Origin: Dielma sp000508965
Lineage (GTDB): Bacteria > Bacillota_I > Bacilli_A > Erysipelotrichales > Erysipelotrichaceae
DNA length: 64,000 nt
Assembly (NCBI GenBank): GCA_000508965.1
Contig: BAHV02000020.1
Coordinates: 32,918-96,917 of the forward strand
Reading direction: 5' to 3'
Below the pieces are notes generated by a model. That model was not told where the DNA came from. It made no database searches and worked only from the letters and a program-made list of their open reading frames with translations. This document shows positions 26,897-35,272 of this stretch, in pieces; positions within the stretch are counted from its first letter, which is position 1; every line of letters begins with the position of its first letter. Position numbers and translations under genes: made by a program.

Positions 26897-27178
26897 TTAT
26901 TCAATAATACCTGATTCAAGGATTTTCTGTTCCATCTCAGCTTTTGACATAATATTTTTTAAACCAATAATTTTCGCCTTCGTATTCTTAAAATTACGCA
27001 CTAATGCTTCTGAAACAATAATCAAGTCATACTCATTCGCACTTGAGCTTGCTTCATCAATACTTGTATGATGCAGTGAAACCTGCACATTTAATTTTTT
27101 AAATACTTCCTGCGCACGCATTTTCATCATTTGACTGCTGCCCATACCACATCCGCATGCTACTACTACTTTCAACAT
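26897..27178 (-). CDS. PTS IIB component, lactate/ascorbate (UlaB/SgaB) type, cassette 1
   Basis: Seen: 93 residues with the phosphorylation-site loop CGCGMGSS (phospho-Cys expected at Cys9 or Cys11) and the IIB fold to IIGLKNIM. Family knowledge: cytosolic protein that receives phosphate from IIA and transfers it to the sugar during transport by IIC. It starts three bases after the IIC stop with GAGG upstream and is followed at 8 bp by the sulfatase. No IIA is encoded in this cassette, so it must use the IIA at 34672 or another one. Confidence 0.92.
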   Translation of the reverse strand: MLKVVVACGCGMGSSQMMKMRAQEVFKKLNVQVSLHHTSIDEASSSANEYDLIIVSEALVRNFKNTKAKIIGLKNIMSKAEMEQKILESGIIE

Positions 27179-27181
27179 TTC

Positions 27182-28624
27182 TTAGTCCTCACTTTCTGCC
27201 AGATCAAAATATTTTTCTTGGTTATGACGATATTGCAGCTGTGGGATTACCAGCATGCCGACGATGCATAACAAGACGCCTGGAATTGATAAATACTTAA
27301 TAATAAAGCCCATAGCCGGCCATAAAGTCGCCCAGTCAAAGTTGCCGACATAACCGCCGAAGCCGGACATGCCAAATAAGGTTATTGCCAGCGCACTGCC
27401 TAATACCTGAATTAAACCGCTGCCGATACACATAACGATCAATGCCTTGAAGCCGCCCTTTTTATTCGCATATAAGCCAATCGTCGCATTGTCATAGAAT
27501 AAAGGAACAAAGCCAGGAATAATCATCAAGGGTGACTTAGTAATCAATAAGCCCGCGATAGCGATGATTTGTCCGATAGCACCAAACAGGAAGCCTAAAG
27601 TTACCGCATTGCTTGAACCAAACGCATAAGTAGCCGCACAGTCAACCGCCGGCAGACAGCCCTTAAGAATTGAATTAGAAATACCGTTGAATGATTCAAC
27701 CATCTCTGAAACGAACATTCTGACACCTGTTTTTAAGATTACCAGATTTACCGCGAAAGACGCGCATTTTTCAAGAATATAGACAGGGAATGCAAGTCCT
27801 GCAGGGAAATTACCGGCATCGAGTTCCATCAGAATTGACGGGCCGATAACAATCAGCACGATGCCAAAGAATACAAGCATCAGAATCGTTGTTGAAACTA
27901 CATAATCATCAAACAGCTGCAGCGCGCCATTTAATTTAATGTTGTCAACACCCTTTTCAGGATCACCGATCTTACCAGAGAAACGATCTGCGAACCAAAC
28001 CCCCAGCATCTGCTGATGACCGATTGCAAAGCCGGCACCTTCGGTTAAATCCTGTGTTGCTTCAACAGTAAGATTTGAGAAGACTGACCAATAAGTACCA
28101 ATCAGTAAACCGGTAACAATGATGCCCGTCATGTTGCGGAAACCAGGAATCAAAAAGTAAATGATCCATGTAGCTACGGCCGCTTGTTTAACCATGATAT
28201 GACCGGTAGTAAACAGTGTTCTTACCTTTGTATATTTTCTAAATAAAATCAAAACAATATTCCAGATAAAGGCAATCAGTAATGTAATCATCGCAAAGGA
28301 AGTCGTTACCCCTATCGACTCCAACGCTGAATTAGCGGCTACAAAGCCAAAGTTAGGATCGATAACAACGGCATTCAACGCGAAACGCTGCTGTATACCA
28401 TTTAATATCGGTGTTACTGAAGCGACAAGCTGTTTAGCTCCAACCTGCAGAATCATATAACCAACCATTGCTTTAATAAAACCGGCAAGCACTTCATACC
28501 ATTTACGCTTTAATAAAATATACCCCACCAAAACGATCAATCCAATAAAAATAGCCGGTCTGGAAAGAACGTTATTAAATAAAAAGACCCAAGCTGAATT
28601 AACTATACCCATAAACGCATCCAT
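27182..28624 (-). CDS. PTS IIC permease of the ascorbate (UlaA/SgaT) family, cassette 1
   Basis: Seen: 480 residues with ten or more hydrophobic segments and UlaA landmarks: FTTGHIMVKQ, GAGFAIGHQQ, TGVRMFVSEM, GFVPLFYDNATIG. Family knowledge: membrane component transporting and phosphorylating L-ascorbate or related sugars together with IIB and IIA. Linkage to a sulfatase suggests a sulfated or otherwise decorated substrate instead of ascorbate (inference); no ula catabolic genes are present. First gene of the first cassette. A GTG three codons earlier overlaps the AGGAG, so the ATG at 28624 is preferred. A cre-like box and an extended -10 lie upstream. Confidence 0.9.
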   Translation of the reverse strand: MDAFMGIVNSAWVFLFNNVLSRPAIFIGLIVLVGYILLKRKWYEVLAGFIKAMVGYMILQVGAKQLVASVTPILNGIQQRFALNAVVIDPNFGFVAANSALESIGVTTSFAMITLLIAFIWNIVLILFRKYTKVRTLFTTGHIMVKQAAVATWIIYFLIPGFRNMTGIIVTGLLIGTYWSVFSNLTVEATQDLTEGAGFAIGHQQMLGVWFADRFSGKIGDPEKGVDNIKLNGALQLFDDYVVSTTILMLVFFGIVLIVIGPSILMELDAGNFPAGLAFPVYILEKCASFAVNLVILKTGVRMFVSEMVESFNGISNSILKGCLPAVDCAATYAFGSSNAVTLGFLFGAIGQIIAIAGLLITKSPLMIIPGFVPLFYDNATIGLYANKKGGFKALIVMCIGSGLIQVLGSALAITLFGMSGFGGYVGNFDWATLWPAMGFIIKYLSIPGVLLCIVGMLVIPQLQYRHNQEKYFDLAESED

Positions 28625-28645
28625 ATTTTTCACTCCTTTAATTAA

Positions 28646-28673
28646 TGTAAACGCTTAACGCATTTTCAGTATA
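28646..28673 (-). promoter_or_regulatory. Promoter (extended -10) with downstream cre-like box, cassette 1
   Basis: Minus strand: an extended -10 TGCTATACT (TATACT at 28668-28673) is followed just past the expected start point by a cre-like box, TGTAAACGCTTA on the plus strand (28646-28657). This position would let CcpA block elongation. The 3' half deviates from the B. subtilis consensus. A 12-bp palindrome, GAAATTAATTTC (28713-28724), lies further upstream. Confidence 0.5.
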
Positions 28674-28874
28674 GCAAAATATGAAATTTATGCAATAGAT
28701 AGCTTATATTATGAAATTAATTTCACTTTGGATGTTTTTCATTTTTAAAATTATTGAAAATATGTTCATGTACTGCAATTTCAGCGATTCCAATTAATAC
28801 CAGACAAATGTGCTTATAATAAAACAGGAAAAAATAGTGGACAGCTGATACAATAAGGGAAAAGGAGAAATATA

Positions 28875-30278
28875 ATGGAATGGATCAATATCGTACAGAA
28901 TACTTTAAATTACATTGAGGATCATCTTCTTGAAGATATCAATGCCGATAAGATTGCCAGTCAATTCTTTATTTCAAGCATTTATTTTCAAAAGATATTC
29001 AGTATTATTACCGGCTTTACAATCAATGACTACATTAAAAATCGGCGGCTTTCACTTGCCGGTGAGGAATTGGCAGACAGCAATATTAAAATTATAGATG
29101 CCGCGCTTAAATATGGTTATGAATCACCGGAGAGTTTTACCAAAGCATTTACACGTTTTCATGGTTTTACGCCTTCATCCTTGCGCAAAGGAATCCGTCA
29201 GCTGAATTACTTTTTACCGTTAAATATTAAGATTGATGTCAGTGGCGGCTTTATCATGTCCAGAAAGCTGATTCCTAATGTGGAGAAGCTGTATCAGGTA
29301 AAATCAGAAAATTATATGTTTCCAAGCTGTATGCGTTCAGTGATGGCGGCATTTAATGAAGACCGGGCTTATGATTTTTCCTTCTTTGCAGGGGTCAGCG
29401 GCGACTTCTTTACACAGCTGTGGCTTGAGCCTAAATGGCGTTATATTGATTCTTATTCAAATGTCTGCAAAGCGAGTCAAAAACCGATTCAAGCAGCTTT
29501 TGATGCCTGTGGCTATGAATATACATATGTTGATAATACACAAATCAAGGAAAATGAAGCAGTAATGCTTCAAAGAATTATCGCGTCCATTGATAAGGGA
29601 CTGCCAGTCCTTGCCTTTGGCATCGTGGGGCCGCCGAATTGTTCCATTATCTGCGGATATGCGCAAGAAGGCAAACAGCTGATTGGCTGGTCACAGTTTA
29701 CCGGTGAATTAAAAGAAGATGAATTGATTGATCAGGTTTGCGCGGAAAATTATTTCCAGGCAGAGAATGATCTAACACATATTGAAGCTTTAATTTTCTT
29801 TGGTAAAAAGAAGCCGCGGGTATCGATTGCGGATAATATCAAGCACTCCATTTTAAACATTCCAGCATTTGCAGCTTTACCCTCTACTGAAGAACTGCGG
29901 ATGGGTAAGGAGGCCTTTGATGCCTGGGCGGATTCTTTGTTATGTGATGAATATTTCCGGGACGAAACGATGCTGGTAGGGCCTTTGGATACTTATCAAA
30001 GCTGTGTGGTACAAACCGGTACTAACTTATTCTACCTAGACGCTTATCTGAAAAACGCATTAACGCTCTGTCCGGAAATTGAAGCACAGCTGAAAACGCT
30101 CATTGATCTGTTTGCGCAAGAAAAAGCAGCGTTTGATCAGCTAATTGAATATCAGGGCGGTTATTTTTTTGAAAAGGACCGTAAAGCACTCTTAGATAAA
30201 AACTTTCGCCAAGGTTTAGCAAAGCATGTTAAAGCGGTTGGCAGCTGTTATGAAAAAGCGGTACAGTCTATAAAATAA
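28875..30278 (+). CDS. AraC-family regulator with C-terminal C39/BtrH-like domain
   Basis: Seen: 467 residues. Unusually, the two-helix AraC DNA-binding domain is at the N-terminus (about 8-105; DKIASQFFISSIYFQKIF, KYGYESPESFTKAF). A long C-terminal domain follows, whose middle (about 150-300) resembles BtrH_N/C39-like folds: PSCMRSVMAAF, then GLPVLAFGIVGPPN and ICGYAQEGKQLIG. The Cys is present, but the usual His before the GY motif is replaced, so catalysis is doubtful and ligand sensing more likely (inference). Located between and divergent from cassette 1, it is a candidate activator of one or both PTS-sulfatase cassettes. AAAGGAGAAAT before the ATG. Confidence 0.85.
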   Translation: MEWINIVQNTLNYIEDHLLEDINADKIASQFFISSIYFQKIFSIITGFTINDYIKNRRLSLAGEELADSNIKIIDAALKYGYESPESFTKAFTRFHGFTPSSLRKGIRQLNYFLPLNIKIDVSGGFIMSRKLIPNVEKLYQVKSENYMFPSCMRSVMAAFNEDRAYDFSFFAGVSGDFFTQLWLEPKWRYIDSYSNVCKASQKPIQAAFDACGYEYTYVDNTQIKENEAVMLQRIIASIDKGLPVLAFGIVGPPNCSIICGYAQEGKQLIGWSQFTGELKEDELIDQVCAENYFQAENDLTHIEALIFFGKKKPRVSIADNIKHSILNIPAFAALPSTEELRMGKEAFDAWADSLLCDEYFRDETMLVGPLDTYQSCVVQTGTNLFYLDAYLKNALTLCPEIEAQLKTLIDLFAQEKAAFDQLIEYQGGYFFEKDRKALLDKNFRQGLAKHVKAVGSCYEKAVQSIK

Positions 30279-30280
30279 AA

Positions 30281-30326
30281 GAGCCGGCAATTTGCCGACT
30301 CATTCAGGCAGCCAATGGCTGTCTTT
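30281..30326 (+). terminator. Hairpins downstream of the AraC-family gene
   Basis: GAG-CGGCAA/TTGCCG-CTC (30281-30301), then CAGCC/GGCTG (30309-30321) followed by TTTT. The second is the better terminator. Confidence 0.6.
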
Positions 30327-30477
30327 TGATATGGTTTTTACTTATTTATTTCCTGAAGCTGCAGGCGGCGCTGAAAGATAATTCATTTTAGGAAAAATTA
30401 AACCTTTGATCATAATAATCAACGAATTAAATTCTTCTTTCTTTCCTATTCATTTCTTATCCAATGATCCTGTGTGA

Positions 30478-31440
30478 TTACTGCTTTGCCTCCAGATCCA
30501 GCAAGCCTAATGCCAGCCGTTCATCAACAATCAAGGTATTGACGTATCCGCCCTTGACTGCACCGTAAACACCCTTGGCCTTATTGACGCCGCCGGCCAC
30601 TGCCACGACATTTTTAATTTGCTTAAGGTCCTCTAGTTTGATACCAATTACCTGCTGATCCAATGTTTCATCTACAAGATGTCCTTGCTGATTGATAAAG
30701 TGAGCCAGTAAAACGCCGACTGCTCCTTTGTCACTGAGCTGACGATAGCCGGCATCATCAAGGTGATGCTCCCAGGCCTTGATCTTTCTTGATGAAAAAT
30801 GGCCGATGCTGGTTACGACAAGATCCACCTGCCGCGCTTCCTCCAACACCTTGCGGATAATTGGCTCACGGACTAATGAATCTCGCACCAATTCATTTTC
30901 CACTACCAGCGGCGAATAGAACTGTGAAAAACTGCCCCCGTATTTATCAACGATTTTGCGCACTAATTCCGGAGCATCATAGGCACTGTTATTATCACTT
31001 TCTGTCGTCCCCATCAGCTGGATAACCCGCAGATTCTTATGATGATTGGCATTCATGGCTTCCACGATATGATAAATCGTCTGTCCCCATGTAATACCCA
31101 TCGAAGTATTATCCTTGATCACCCCATCCAAATACTGAGCCGCCGCATTCCCCAGACGTTTCAGCAGCATTTCATAGGTTGTGGAATAATCTTTAATGAC
31201 GATAACCTCATTCAGCTCAAAGATGTCTTTCAATTTCATCTCAAGATTCATGATCCGCTCCAGCGGATAGTTAATCGTAATCTCAACTACCTTGCTTTCG
31301 ATGGCCTTGCTTAACAGACGGCTTACCTTTGACCTTGAAAAATAGAGCTTATCGGCAATCTCCTGCTGTGAAAAATTCTGTTCGAAGTATAGACTGGCAA
31401 CCTCTGCCATAATGCCCATTTCTTCATCATTGATTTTCAT
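30478..31440 (-). CDS. SorC-family sugar-binding transcriptional regulator, cassette 2
   Basis: Seen: 320 residues, same architecture as the regulator at 24516-25496: N-terminal HTH (SQQEIADKLYFSRSKVSRLLSKA) and SorC effector domain (GITWGQTIYH, QLMGTT, VAVAGGVNKAKG). Family knowledge: responds to a phosphorylated sugar. It lies downstream of cassette 2 but is separated from the sulfatase by a strong hairpin at 31481-31514, so it may have its own promoter or be expressed by read-through. The longer frame starts six codons earlier, inside the RBS; AAAGGAGGGGG directly before the ATG at 31440 decides the start. The close resemblance to the other SorC regulator indicates cassette duplication. 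Confidence 0.9.
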   Translation of the reverse strand: MKINDEEMGIMAEVASLYFEQNFSQQEIADKLYFSRSKVSRLLSKAIESKVVEITINYPLERIMNLEMKLKDIFELNEVIVIKDYSTTYEMLLKRLGNAAAQYLDGVIKDNTSMGITWGQTIYHIVEAMNANHHKNLRVIQLMGTTESDNNSAYDAPELVRKIVDKYGGSFSQFYSPLVVENELVRDSLVREPIIRKVLEEARQVDLVVTSIGHFSSRKIKAWEHHLDDAGYRQLSDKGAVGVLLAHFINQQGHLVDETLDQQVIGIKLEDLKQIKNVVAVAGGVNKAKGVYGAVKGGYVNTLIVDERLALGLLDLEAKQ

Positions 31441-31477
31441 ATTGCCCCCTCCTTTCATTTATTATAACATTTTGAAG

Positions 31478-31520
31478 CAAAAACACTTATAAATCATAAG
31501 ATCCATAAGTGTTTTTTATT
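31478..31520. terminator. Bidirectional hairpin terminator after sulfatase 2
   Basis: A 10-bp stem, AAACACTTAT (31481-31490) with ATAAGTGTTT (31505-31514), with T-runs on both strands. It lies directly after the sulfatase stop at 31527. Confidence 0.8.
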
Positions 31521-31526
31521 TAATGA

Positions 31527-33011
31527 TTAATCAGTGAATCCCAGACGGCAGAATTGCTCCTTTGGCGCATCATTTTCACGCATCTTAGCAATCATTGCCG
31601 CAATTAGGCGTTTCTCAGCCTCCGCATTATGGATTGGCTTAAGCTGTGCGGGATCATCCTTTAAATCAAACAGCAGATTGCCGAATTGAGAGACCTTATA
31701 ATTCTCTTTCGATTTAATTTTCAAAACGGAACAGCCCTTTGTAAAGGTAAATGGTTCTCTTAACTCTACATCCTGAAGTTCCTTAACCTTAAACCGCTCT
31801 GTCATATGCTGAGGAACCAGGGTATAGTTATATACCTCATTCTCTCTGCCCTTCACGGCGGCGCGCATATAGGAATACTGACCATCCGTGATATTCACAT
31901 GGCCGGAGAATACACCATAAATTGCTGTATCCCGTACCTTTTCGTCCTTTTCAATAACCTTGCTTAAATCATAGCCCTGCATATCCTTTGGTACCTCAAG
32001 GCCATGGAAATTCAAAATCGTCGGTGCCCAGTCAATCAGCTGTACAAGACTTTGACGATGTTCACCCTTCTTCTTGCAGCGCGGGTCCCAGATAAATAAT
32101 GGATTATTAGCGACTTCATTGTAATAAGGCATCTGATTCTTGCCCCACCAGCCATGTTCGCCCAGCAGGAAACCATGATCAGTGCCAACAATCAGCATCG
32201 TATCCTCCCACATGTTCCAGCGATCCATCATATCCAATATCCGGCCGAGATTTTTATCACACATCGATACCAATGCCTTGTATTGACGGCGGCAGTGATT
32301 GACTTCAGCTTCACTTTGATTAACCTGACCGCGCGGCCAATCAAAATGCTTGCCGTCATAGTCCTCCGGATAGAGACCCAGATATTCCTGCGGAACATAA
32401 AAAGGTTCATGAGGATCGAAGGTTTCAATATCCAAAAGCCAATTGTCCTGATCCTGATTCTTTTCGATAAATTCACAGCCGCGGTCAAACACCTGCGTCT
32501 GCGGGAAATCCTTTTCTTCAATGATATACTTGCGGTTAATCCAATCATAGCGCCAAAGTCCGCTGACACCCTCGCCGGTCTGTTTCTTTGGTACAAAAAC
32601 AACCTCCGGAATATTTGGATCTTTTATCTCCGCTTTCCAATGATCTCCCTCCTGACCGCGCACAACTTCCCAAGACGAATAACGAGCGTGGAAGTTACAG
32701 CCGCCATCTTCCCAATAATGCAGATGATCGCTGATCAGATGGGTATATACGCCATGCTTCTTTAAGATTTCCGGCATTGAATCATCAAAAGGCTCTAGGG
32801 GTCCCCATTCACGATGAAGGAAATTATGCCGGCCGGTATGCAGCTCACGGCGAGCCGGTATGCATGGCATACTGCCTACATAAGAGTTGTCAAAGGTAAC
32901 AGCTTTTTGTGCTAAGCGTTCAAAATTAGGCGCAATCGTATCACAGTCTGGATTATAAGGCGGTAAAAAGCGCTTATTCAGACTGTCATAAAAAACGATG
33001 ATCGTTCTCAT
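31527..33011 (-). CDS. Formylglycine-dependent sulfatase without signal peptide, cassette 2
   Basis: Seen: 494 residues. The maturation motif C-I-P-A-R starts at Cys50 (SMPCIPARRELHTGRHNF), the metal motif is LIVGTDHGFLLGEHGWWGK, and DIETFDPHEPFY is also present. The protein begins MRTIIVFYDSLN, straight into the catalytic fold, with no export signal. Family knowledge: same mechanism as the other sulfatase but a clearly different subfamily (CxPAR with a His-rich GRHNF follow-on, resembling sulfohydrolases acting on amino sugars or uronates). Context: last gene of IIA-IIC-IIB-sulfatase. Inferred to desulfate the imported, phosphorylated sugar in the cytosol. Confidence 0.9.
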   Translation of the reverse strand: MRTIIVFYDSLNKRFLPPYNPDCDTIAPNFERLAQKAVTFDNSYVGSMPCIPARRELHTGRHNFLHREWGPLEPFDDSMPEILKKHGVYTHLISDHLHYWEDGGCNFHARYSSWEVVRGQEGDHWKAEIKDPNIPEVVFVPKKQTGEGVSGLWRYDWINRKYIIEEKDFPQTQVFDRGCEFIEKNQDQDNWLLDIETFDPHEPFYVPQEYLGLYPEDYDGKHFDWPRGQVNQSEAEVNHCRRQYKALVSMCDKNLGRILDMMDRWNMWEDTMLIVGTDHGFLLGEHGWWGKNQMPYYNEVANNPLFIWDPRCKKKGEHRQSLVQLIDWAPTILNFHGLEVPKDMQGYDLSKVIEKDEKVRDTAIYGVFSGHVNITDGQYSYMRAAVKGRENEVYNYTLVPQHMTERFKVKELQDVELREPFTFTKGCSVLKIKSKENYKVSQFGNLLFDLKDDPAQLKPIHNAEAEKRLIAAMIAKMRENDAPKEQFCRLGFTD

Positions 33012-33019
33012 CGAACCAC

Positions 33020-33334
33020 CTAGTTCTTACGAGCTTCAGGATAAAATTCATCAACGATCTTACCGATTGAAGCGGCGATCCCCTTACCATCCATGATATT
33101 AACAACCTCGATCACATGGGCATCTGCCGGGAAAGAAGCACCTTCAGCCAATTTTTTGGAGATAGCAATAATATCTGTCCAGTCACTCTGTGAACCCATT
33201 TCACCTACGGCGGTATGCTTTACCTCAGCATTGATACCGTCAGCGGCTAAAGCCTTTTTAACGATTGATTCTGAAATAGCGCTGCTGCCAACACCATAAC
33301 CGCATACAAATAATACATTTACCTTATCTTTCAT
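33020..33334 (-). CDS. PTS IIB component, ascorbate/galactitol-like, cassette 2
   Basis: Seen: 104 residues with phosphocysteine loop VCGYGVGSS and a typical IIB Rossmann-like fold. It passes phosphate from IIA to the substrate carried by the IIC of the same operon. The frame is open five codons upstream, but GGAGG lies at the right distance for the ATG at 33334. It is 26 bp downstream of IIC and 8 bp upstream of the sulfatase. It is only distantly similar to the IIB of cassette 1, so the two systems probably handle different sugars. Confidence 0.9.
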   Translation of the reverse strand: MKDKVNVLFVCGYGVGSSAISESIVKKALAADGINAEVKHTAVGEMGSQSDWTDIIAISKKLAEGASFPADAHVIEVVNIMDGKGIAASIGKIVDEFYPEARKN

Positions 33335-33360
33335 CTTTTTTTCCTCCATGATTTATTTAA

Positions 33361-34662
33361 TTAATGAATTAAATTGCCGATAAAACGTAAGCCCTCAGTA
33401 ACCGCCGGCCAGAATGTCGAGAAGTCAAACATACCGGACCAACCGGTTCCTTCCGGATAATACATCAGATTGATTGCCCAAACACTGCCGAAAGTCTGAA
33501 TAAAGCCTAATAAAATTGAACATACGATAATTGATTTAATACCGCCGTATTTATTCGCAACAACACCGATTGGGCCGCCTGAGAAGAACAGCGGTACGAA
33601 ACCGGGCAGTACCATGATTGAAGAATTCATGGCTAATAAGACTAACATCGCTAAAACGGTACCAACTGTTGTGAAAATGAAGCCTAATGTAGCCGCGTTA
33701 GGTGAGAAAGGCAGCAAGGCCGCAACATCGATAGCAGGCACTGCATCCGGTACTATCTTTTCTTGAATACCTTTGAATGCGCCGGTTAACTCACCGCACA
33801 TCATACGAACACCAGTCAGCAGGATAACCATGTTCATTGAGAAATTGATACCCGTTAAAATAATATAAACAAACCAGTGTGTATTGCCAGCTAATTCCTG
33901 AATTCCGCTGATTCCCAGCGGTGCCATGAAGGCACCTACGAAAATCGTCATAATAATAGCTACTGAAGTAACGTTATTATTGAAAATATTCAGCCAGCCC
34001 GGCAGCTTCATGTTTTCCGCATCCTGTTCCGGATTGCCGAAGAAATGCGCGATCTTTCCGAAGAACCAAATACCAATCTGCTGATTATGACCGATAGTGA
34101 AGCCGGCGCCGCCAGTCACATCATCGACCGTCTTATACGCCAAGGTCGTGGAGAATGCCCAATAAACACCGACTAATACACCGGCAATGATAACAGAAGC
34201 TGTTGTGCCAAGTCCTAAGGTTGCAAGAACGAGCCATAAAATCGCTTGTGAATGCGCAATACCGGCATTACCTGTAAGGAAGATACCCTTTGCTTTTGTG
34301 AAACGGCCAAAATAAACAAGCACCAGATTTACTGCGAAAGCAATCAGGAATACATAACCGACAAGGCCAAACAGACTGCCCAAGGCTTCCTGGGTCGTGG
34401 CCTTCATGGCATAAGAATCCATAATATAACCCTGAATGCCAAATGAACTACTTACCGCTGTAGTGATTGGTTTAAAAATACTAGTAAACTGGCCGCCGCC
34501 AAAGATTACCATCTGAATACCAACCATGGCACTTAAGGTACCGGTGATTACTTTGGTAATACTTTCTTTATTCATGATATAGCCGATACAGATCAGCAAT
34601 CCGATCAGGATCACCGGCTGTGTCAAAAAGTCATTAACGATAAAGCTAATAAATCCGTTCAT
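33361..34662 (-). CDS. PTS IIC permease of the ascorbate (UlaA/SgaT) family, cassette 2
   Basis: Seen: 433 residues, strongly hydrophobic, with UlaA landmarks: GFTIGHNQQIGIWFFG, KLPGWLNIFNNNV, LTGVRMMCGEL, VLPGFVPLFFSGGPIG. It is slightly shorter than its paralogue at 27182. Transport and phosphorylation role as for the UlaA family; substrate inferred to be a sulfated sugar from the linked sulfatase. Follows IIA at 9 bp with AGGAGG before the ATG. Confidence 0.92.
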   Translation of the reverse strand: MNGFISFIVNDFLTQPVILIGLLICIGYIMNKESITKVITGTLSAMVGIQMVIFGGGQFTSIFKPITTAVSSSFGIQGYIMDSYAMKATTQEALGSLFGLVGYVFLIAFAVNLVLVYFGRFTKAKGIFLTGNAGIAHSQAILWLVLATLGLGTTASVIIAGVLVGVYWAFSTTLAYKTVDDVTGGAGFTIGHNQQIGIWFFGKIAHFFGNPEQDAENMKLPGWLNIFNNNVTSVAIIMTIFVGAFMAPLGISGIQELAGNTHWFVYIILTGINFSMNMVILLTGVRMMCGELTGAFKGIQEKIVPDAVPAIDVAALLPFSPNAATLGFIFTTVGTVLAMLVLLAMNSSIMVLPGFVPLFFSGGPIGVVANKYGGIKSIIVCSILLGFIQTFGSVWAINLMYYPEGTGWSGMFDFSTFWPAVTEGLRFIGNLIH

Positions 34663-34671
34663 ATTTCCTCC

Positions 34672-35130
34672 TTATTCGTCCTCTAATTCAACGTTTGCGA
34701 ATATGTTATAAATCTCATCAATTTCATTGCTGCCTACGACCTTTTCCGCAAGCTCAGGGTCTCCAAGTACGGCTGCCAAAGCCTGCAGCATTTTCATATG
34801 CGCAGCATTATCAACACATGAAATTGGCAGAATCAATACCGCCCGGCTGTCTTGAGACTCATCAAAATATACTGGGGTTTTCAATTTTAATATGGCAAAA
34901 CCATTTTTCAGAGCACCGCTTTCTGAGCGTGCGTGCGGCATGGCAATATTCGGAGCTATAACGATATAGGCACCCAGCGTATTGACTGTTTCAATCATCG
35001 CGTCAATATACCGTTCTTCTATATACCCCTTGTTCAGCATCGGCTGTGCCGCCAGCTTGATTGCGGCCTGCCAGTCCGTAACGCTATCGGCGATTTGAAT
35101 ACAATCTTTGCTAAGTAATTCTTCCTTCAT
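34672..35130 (-). CDS. PTS IIA component (fructose/mannitol-ascorbate EIIA-2 type), cassette 2
   Basis: Seen: 152 residues, PTS_EIIA_2 domain with the phosphohistidine in IAMPHARSE (His about residue 64). Family knowledge: accepts phosphate from HPr and passes it to IIB. First gene of cassette 2 and the only IIA in the region, so it may serve both UlaA-type systems. The open frame continues 19 codons upstream through the cre-like box, but AAGGAGTG before the ATG at 35130 fits the EIIA start (MKEELLSKDCI). Confidence 0.92.
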   Translation of the reverse strand: MKEELLSKDCIQIADSVTDWQAAIKLAAQPMLNKGYIEERYIDAMIETVNTLGAYIVIAPNIAMPHARSESGALKNGFAILKLKTPVYFDESQDSRAVLILPISCVDNAAHMKMLQALAAVLGDPELAEKVVGSNEIDEIYNIFANVELEDE

Positions 35131-35144
35131 AATTTCACTCCTTG

Positions 35145-35207
35145 GTGTAAGCGCTTTACACTTATAAAATAATAAATGGCAGAACATTTGTCAACGCTCT
35201 GCCATTT
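35145..35207 (-). promoter_or_regulatory. Cassette 2 promoter with cre-like box and 10-bp inverted-repeat operator
   Basis: Minus strand: TTGACA (35189-35194), 17 bp, TATTTT (35166-35171). Just after the start point lies GTGTAA-GCGCT-TTACAC (35145-35161), a cre-like palindrome. Around the -35 sits a perfect inverted repeat, AAATGGCAGA (35174-35183) with TCTGCCATTT (35198-35207), positioned as an operator for the SorC or AraC regulator. Confidence 0.65.
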
Positions 35208-35272
35208 ACTTGCACGAATGTGCATTTCTAAAGTTTTAAAAATTCATATAAATTAATAACCGTTCATAAAAG

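Noticed and set aside
32154..32765. 203-codon frame on the plus strand opposite sulfatase 2
   Set aside because: Antisense shadow of a strongly supported sulfatase gene, without RBS or coherent domain content.
27182..34662. Ascorbate catabolic operon
   Set aside because: The permeases are UlaA-family, but no UlaD, UlaE, UlaF or UlaG homologues occur; sulfatases occupy their place.
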